17,769 nucleotides of DNA from Nitrospirota bacterium (GTDB taxonomy: Bacteria; Nitrospirota; Thermodesulfovibrionia; Thermodesulfovibrionales; Dissulfurispiraceae). The DNA lies in assembly GCA_016212685.1 (NCBI GenBank), contig JACREW010000026.1:1-17769 (forward strand). Reading direction: 5' to 3'. The notes beneath the pieces are model-generated. The model was not told the origin of the DNA. It searched no databases and saw nothing but the letters and a program-made list of their open reading frames with translations. A program made the position numbers and the translations under genes. This document shows positions 15,501-17,769 of the stretch, piece by piece. How positions within the stretch are numbered: the stretch's first letter is position 1; each line of letters starts with the position of its first letter.

Positions 15501-16920
15501 AGGAAACTTTTCATGCGGCCCTGACTCTTTTATCCTTAAATATTTCAAAGAGGAGATGCAAGAGAAGCCTTTCCTGCATATAGAAATAGACGAGCACAGC
15601 GCTGATGCCGGCGCGGTAACGCGATGCGAGGCGTTTTTAGACAGCATTGAGCAGCAAAGGAGAGGTAATGAGTTAAGAGTTATGAGTGAAGAGTTAAACA
15701 AAGAGGATTTAGACTCATCACGCATTACGCATCACGCATCACTTAAGAAGCGTACTGTTTTCATCCCTTGCATGGCGGATCACGCGTTTGCACTGAAGTC
15801 TGCTTTTGAATACTGCGGCGTTCATGCTGAGGTTCTGCCCGAATCGGATAAAGAATCGGTAGACGTCGGCAGGAGATACGTATCCGGCAAGGAGTGTTAC
15901 CCTTATCTGGTAACCGCAGGAGATATGTTGAAGAAGGTCTTTTCAGCGGACTTTAAGCCGGCAGAATCGGCTTTCTTTATGCCGTCCGGCACAGGGCCAT
16001 GCAGGTTCGGCCAGTATAATGTGGCGCAAAAACTCATCCTTGAAAAACTGGGACTTAAAGAGGTGCCTATTTTCGCTCCCAATCAGGACATCGAGTTTTA
16101 CAGGGACCTCGGCATAGCAGGCAAGGATTTTTCAATGAGGGCGTGGCGCGGGATCATCGCATATGAGATGCTTACGAAATGCCTGCATGAGACGAGGCCG
16201 TACGAGAAAATACGCGGCGATTCCGAAGGCCTTTATGAAAACTATAGCGAAAAGATCGGCCTGAGCATAAGCGGCAGGAACGGGGATATTAAATCTCTTC
16301 TCAATGATATGGGGCGTTCGTTTATGTCTATATCGCTCAAAAAGGAGAAGAGGCCGCTCATCGGCATTGTCGGGGAGATATTCGTGAGGTCTCACAAATT
16401 CTCCAACGAACAGTTGGTTGAAAAAATAGAATCCCTCGGCGGCGAGGCGTGGCTTGCGCCGATAGAGGAATGGATATACTATGTGAACGCCATGTCTTTG
16501 AGAAAGGCCTTGATAAAAAAGGACAGGTCTGCTATCATGAATATCTTCTTGAAACGGGTCTTTCAAAAGCGCATTCAGCACGGATTAGAGGAACCTTTTA
16601 GAGGTTTTTTGAAGACGCTGAAGGAGCCGGATACAAAAGAGATATTGAAGCAGGCGTCGCCGTACGTTCACGATTCCTTTGAAGGGGAAACGGTATTAAG
16701 CGTGGGCAAGGCGATAGACCTTATAAATAGGGGCGCATCGGGCATCGTCAATGCTATGCCCTTCGGCTGCATGCCGGGAACTATCGTTACCGCGCTTATG
16801 AAGGCGGTAAGCAAGGATTACGGCGTGCCGTGCATAAGCATACCGTATGACGGCACGGAGTCGCCGGCAACGGCGCTTCAGCTTGAGGCGTTTATGGAAG
16901 CGGCAAAAATAAGGAGGTGA
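12583..16920 (+). CDS. Giant fused 2-hydroxyacyl-CoA dehydratase activase (two BadF/HgdC modules plus DUF2229/HgdB-like region)
   Basis: The 1445 residues contain two complete ASKHA activator modules. Module 1 (1-255) has phosphate loop IGLDAGS, GGEDSK, and CAAGTGSF (C122) with GRCSVF (C161). Module 2 (335-588) has LGIDIGS, GGQDSK, CAAGTGSF (C460) and ERCTVF (C500). In HgdC-type activators the two such cysteines bind a [4Fe-4S] cluster shared by a dimer, so the two modules may pair within one chain. Next comes a CxxCxxxC plus distant Cys site (643, 646, 650, 670), then a DUF2229/HgdB-like half from about 713 with conserved-looking cysteines at 763, 805, 978, 1105, 1140 and 1396. ATP-driven low-potential electron transfer to the fused C-terminal half is inferred; fused proteins of this kind are known but their substrates are mostly not. 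Linkers contain five repeat islands. No dehydratase subunit gene lies nearby. Confidence 0.9.
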   Translation: MHFIGLDAGSVAVKLVVLDKNGAVIERHYVRHYGHAVRTALELLKGIKEKFPETSLSVTGSAGKSIASTLNINPVNEIVAQSNSIKKLFPDIKTVIELGGEDSKLIILENGNIKDFSMNSVCAAGTGSFLEQQAERLRFGIEEFSEIAAKSKRPSKIAGRCSVFAKSDMIHLQQIATPVEDIVAGLCFAVARNFKGTIAKGRDVKAPMAFQGGVAANKGMIRAFKEVFELDELFIPPDFAFMGALGAAMKDMDEDRKNTFDIKELESFVLSAKFSEQGHAPLILKEDDFFERHVKSSDELSVKSYELQKNSELREVAIGRTPRSGHWPNSKLITAYLGIDIGSISTNLAVIDEDGNLLAKRYLMTAGRPIEAVKQGLEEICSEIRNRVEIAGVGTTGSGRYMIADYVGADIVKNEITAQATAAIYIDPQVDTIFEIGGQDSKYISIRDGIIVDFEMNKACAAGTGSFIEEQAEKLDISVKKEFAECAFRAESPCRLGERCTVFMENSLMANLQRGAEKDGLLAGLAYSIVQNYINRVVAGKPAGKKIFFQGGVAFNKAVVAAFEKYLDRKITVPPNHDVTGAIGMALIARDHMKRTVESENRRSGETENFTDSPIHRFTHSPISKFKGFEFSRKPYEISSFECKGCPNVCEINRVKIQDEEGYLFYGGRCEKYDVRRAKKSELPDLFAFREEMLWKEHNARTAKGNGQKVKRIIGIPYIFFFHDQLPFWSTFLWELGFEVVVSPKTNRQIVNLGVENVLSEACFPIKVAHGQIKWLKDAGVDAIFIPSFININRNGDEYNRGLSCPHVQTIPYVSKAAIQGIKTLSPVVNFELGAKALMKELKRSLKEYDVSGKDIERALQCAESAQTEFQSAIKGNGKELLGSLSSSGYNSINSSTIVIIGRAYNAFDPGVNLEIPKKLSNIDVLSIPMDMLPEDNEKLQDSWPNMYWRSGQRILRAARTIKNTPNLYAIYIGNFSCGPDSFILKYFKEEMQEKPFLHIEIDEHSADAGAVTRCEAFLDSIEQQRRGNELRVMSEELNKEDLDSSRITHHASLKKRTVFIPCMADHAFALKSAFEYCGVHAEVLPESDKESVDVGRRYVSGKECYPYLVTAGDMLKKVFSADFKPAESAFFMPSGTGPCRFGQYNVAQKLILEKLGLKEVPIFAPNQDIEFYRDLGIAGKDFSMRAWRGIIAYEMLTKCLHETRPYEKIRGDSEGLYENYSEKIGLSISGRNGDIKSLLNDMGRSFMSISLKKEKRPLIGIVGEIFVRSHKFSNEQLVEKIESLGGEAWLAPIEEWIYYVNAMSLRKALIKKDRSAIMNIFLKRVFQKRIQHGLEEPFRGFLKTLKEPDTKEILKQASPYVHDSFEGETVLSVGKAIDLINRGASGIVNAMPFGCMPGTIVTALMKAVSKDYGVPCISIPYDGTESPATALQLEAFMEAAKIRR
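13477..13571 (+). repeat. Repeat island 1: four GAGTTAW heptamers and a 25-bp tandem duplication, in frame
   Basis: Four 7-nt units (13477-13504) read GAGTTAA, GCGTTAA, GAGTTAT and GAGTTAC. Two 25-bp copies follow, 13516-13540 and 13541-13565, differing at one base, each ending in the palindrome GGCCATTGGCC; a third copy begins at 13566. Because 25 is not a multiple of 3, the copies are read in different frames (ELREVAIGR and TPRSGHWPN). The island forms the linker, residues 299-331, between the two activator modules. Confidence 0.85.
14378..14449 (+). repeat. Repeat island 2: octamer repeats in two inverted arms, in frame
   Basis: Four units of CGGAGAAN (14378-14409) are followed directly by five units of TTCACCNN (14410-14449). 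The reverse complement of the right arm has the pattern CGGTGAA, so the arms pair with about one mismatch per unit, giving a long imperfect hairpin with almost no loop. It encodes residues of the linker after activator module 2 (ETENFTDSPIHRFTHSP). Confidence 0.85.
14688..14715 (+). repeat. Repeat island 3: four GGCAAAG-type heptamers, in frame
   Basis: The units are GGCAAAG, GGCAACG, GGCAAAA and GGTAAAG. No inverted arm is seen. The encoded TAKGNGQKVKR lies just before the DUF2229-like domain, so it is again a linker. Confidence 0.7.
15225..15269 (+). repeat. Repeat island 4: nonamer repeats with a short inverted arm, in frame
   Basis: Three 9-nt units, ATTGGGTTC, ATTGAGTTC and ATCGGGTTA (15225-15251), are followed by CAACTCAAT (15252-15260), close to the reverse complement of the second unit, and a degenerate unit. 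They encode the Ser/Asn-rich stretch GSLSSSGYNSINSS inside the C-terminal half. Confidence 0.6.
15670..15740 (+). repeat. Repeat island 5: heptamers in two opposed arms, in frame
   Basis: The left arm has GAGTTAA, GAGTTAT, GAGTGAA and GAGTTAA (15670-15697); the right arm has ACTCATC, ACGCATT, ACGCATC and ACGCATC (15713-15740), opposite in sense and partly complementary. The left arm is the same heptamer family as island 1. It encodes a charged linker (NELRVMSEELNKEDLDSSR) before the last Cys-containing region. Confidence 0.8.
16912..16917 (+). promoter_or_regulatory. Perfect Shine-Dalgarno for the small basic gene
   Basis: AAGGAGGTGA at 16911-16920 matches the full anti-Shine-Dalgarno. It lies inside the last codons and stop of the activase, with AGGAGG 7 nt before the GTG at 16925, and it decides that start against the ATG at 16920, which is out of frame with the basic protein. 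Confidence 0.8.
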
Positions 16921-16924
16921 TGGT

Positions 16925-17017
16925 GTGGGGAATGTCGCAAAGTGGCGTAAGAAGAAGATGCGCAAGCATAAGCATAAAAAGCTGCGCAGAAAGACAAGGG
17001 CCCAGAGAAGAAAGTAA
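16925..17017 (+). CDS. AURKAIP1/COX24 (mS38-like) domain small basic protein, 30 codons
   Basis: From a GTG the frame reads MGNVAKWRKKKMRKHKHKK followed by LRRKTRAQRRK, a 30-residue protein with about 19 Lys, Arg or His. The core KKKMxKHKxKKxRxKxR is the signature of the COX24_C/AURKAIP1 family, whose mitochondrial member mS38 is a small-subunit ribosomal protein; bacterial members are short like this one. A role at the ribosome is therefore likely but inferred. It starts 4 nt after the stop of the activase and uses a perfect Shine-Dalgarno, so it is probably co-transcribed yet translated much more strongly. Its size makes automatic gene callers likely to miss it. Confidence 0.8.
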   Translation: MGNVAKWRKKKMRKHKHKKLRRKTRAQRRK

Positions 17018-17021
17018 TTTC

Positions 17022-17054
17022 GGGCCGATGATCGCGTATTAAAATCATCGGTCT
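17022..17054 (+). terminator. Hairpin after the small basic gene, possible terminator
   Basis: CCGATGAT (17025-17032) pairs perfectly with ATCATCGG (17044-17051) around an 11-nt loop, and can extend by three more pairs, two of them G-U. The downstream TCTTAAATC is not a proper T-tract, so it may be a weak or factor-aided terminator or an RNA-end protector. Confidence 0.4.
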
Positions 17055-17090
17055 TAAATCATAAATCCAAGATCAAGACAGGAGCCTATA

Positions 17091-17294
17091 ATGAAAGAGA
17101 TAATCGCTTTACAGGAAAGGCTGTCTCTTATGGATCAGGAGTTGAAAACCCTTGCCGATAAGGCTACCAAGCTGGAACTGTCTTTAAAAGAAGTCGACGA
17201 TCTCAAGCTTGAAATAAAAGGGTTGAAGGTCTTTTTAGGAAGGGTGCACCCGGAGTTTAAGGCTCAATTCCCGGACATAGTCAAGAAATTATAA
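17091..17294 (+). CDS. Small coiled-coil protein of unknown function
   Basis: This 67-residue protein starts at an ATG with AGGAG six nt upstream. Residues 1-46 are rich in Leu, Glu and Lys with heptad spacing (LQERLSLMDQELKTLADKA, LELSLKEVDDLKLEIKGLK), a probable helical coiled coil. The tail FLGRVHPEFKAQFPDIVKKL looks like a compact helical end. There is no signal peptide or membrane segment. No family is recognised. It follows the ribosomal-type small gene after a hairpin, and its stop overlaps the end of the convergent amidase-like gene by 6 bp. Confidence 0.7.
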   Translation: MKEIIALQERLSLMDQELKTLADKATKLELSLKEVDDLKLEIKGLKVFLGRVHPEFKAQFPDIVKKL

Positions 17295-17769
17295 CGGTTC
17301 GTGAAAGCGTGTGATTTTGGCTCCCACGAAGGGCATTTTCTTAATATAGTCTTTGAATAACGCCTTTTTTACCGCTCCGCCTTTGCCCTTTATTCCGCCG
17401 GCATGGATGAGATAAACCTTTTTATTTTCTGTTTTGATTATTCCCATATGAGCTACTATCTCGTCTTTTTGGGATCTGTTCTTAGGGTCTTTTATAAAAA
17501 AGATGATATCTCCGCTTTTTAAGGCATTCATCCCTGCCCTTAATTCATCCGGCGGCAGGAACTCTATGAAATCCTTCCCTCTGGAGCCTTTTGCCCTTTT
17601 AATAGTGCCTATGCGCGCCGTTATATTCTCTCCCCACTTGCCGCTGTGTATCATGTCCTCGCCGTATTCAAACCGGTTATCATAATTGCCGACCTTTCCG
17701 TCTTTAATAATACCCTTTGAATGGAATCTTTTGTCGAGGGCTCTATCGACGGCTTCTTCGGGCGTGCCG
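17289..17769 (-). CDS. DUF1460 / N-acetylmuramoyl-L-alanine amidase-like protein (5' partial)
   Basis: The frame is open to the right edge, so the start lies beyond the window; 159 C-terminal residues are seen. Typical DUF1460 blocks are NRFEYGEDMIHSGKW, SGDIIFFIKD, IVAHMGII and YLIHAGG, and the ending ALFKDYIKKMPFVGAKITRF. This family has an NlpC/P60-like papain fold and is thought to cut cell-wall peptides or amides; the nucleophilic cysteine would be in the missing N-terminal part, while the histidine of AHMGI is present. An ATG at 17654 is internal, because matching codons continue upstream. A signal peptide would be expected outside the window. Confidence 0.8.
   Translation of the reverse strand, partial: GTPEEAVDRALDKRFHSKGIIKDGKVGNYDNRFEYGEDMIHSGKWGENITARIGTIKRAKGSRGKDFIEFLPPDELRAGMNALKSGDIIFFIKDPKNRSQKDEIVAHMGIIKTENKKVYLIHAGGIKGKGGAVKKALFKDYIKKMPFVGAKITRFHEPL

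Noticed and set aside
16132..16581. 149-residue minus-strand frame under the activase
   Set aside because: It lies wholly inside the strongly supported activase frame, has no ribosome binding site of note and no recognisable domain.

Overview
The window is bacterial, from a moderate-GC genome. The gene content suggests an anaerobe or facultative anaerobe: three radical SAM enzymes (two of them B12-dependent in type) and a giant oxygen-sensitive-type 2-hydroxyacyl-CoA dehydratase activase. A Nitrospirota or Desulfobacterota-like source would fit, but no marker gene here settles the taxonomy. Shine-Dalgarno use is clear, including a perfect AAGGAGGTGA.

Left part (1-3805, + strand): two tandem, overlapping paralogues of a bacterial TMTC-like membrane protein, with a GT-C-type multi-pass N-terminal part followed by seven TPR units. 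The first is cut by the window edge. The second is interrupted by one in-frame amber codon at 3098-3100, inside its first TPR, and reads on openly to 3805.

Middle part (12437 down to 3808, - strand): seven genes with gaps or overlaps of at most 11 nt, so almost certainly one operon. In transcription order they are a GT2 polyprenyl-phosphate-type glycosyltransferase, two paralogous B12-binding radical SAM proteins, a radical SAM/SPASM protein, a NodB/CE4-type polysaccharide deacetylase, a fusion of a Gfo/Idh/MocA dehydrogenase with a left-handed beta-helix acyltransferase and a zinc ribbon, and a DegT-type PLP aminotransferase. The last two supply the dehydrogenase, acetyltransferase and aminotransferase steps known from the WbpB/WbpD/WbpE route to diacetamido-uronic sugar nucleotides. 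The first five look like assembly or modification of a surface glycan or glycolipid. The operon converges on the TMTC-like genes with a 2-nt gap.

Right part (12438-17769): a 145-bp divergent promoter region precedes a 1445-residue fused CoA-enzyme activase with two ASKHA/[4Fe-4S] activator modules, a four-cysteine site and a DUF2229/HgdB-like C-terminal half. Its linkers carry five islands of 7-, 8- or 9-nt periodic repeats, several with inverted arms, all read in frame; this is the most unusual sequence signal in the window. Immediately downstream is a 30-codon, very basic AURKAIP1/COX24 (mS38)-like gene with a perfect Shine-Dalgarno. It is followed by a small coiled-coil protein that converges on the C-terminal part of a DUF1460-type cell-wall amidase-like gene running off the right edge.
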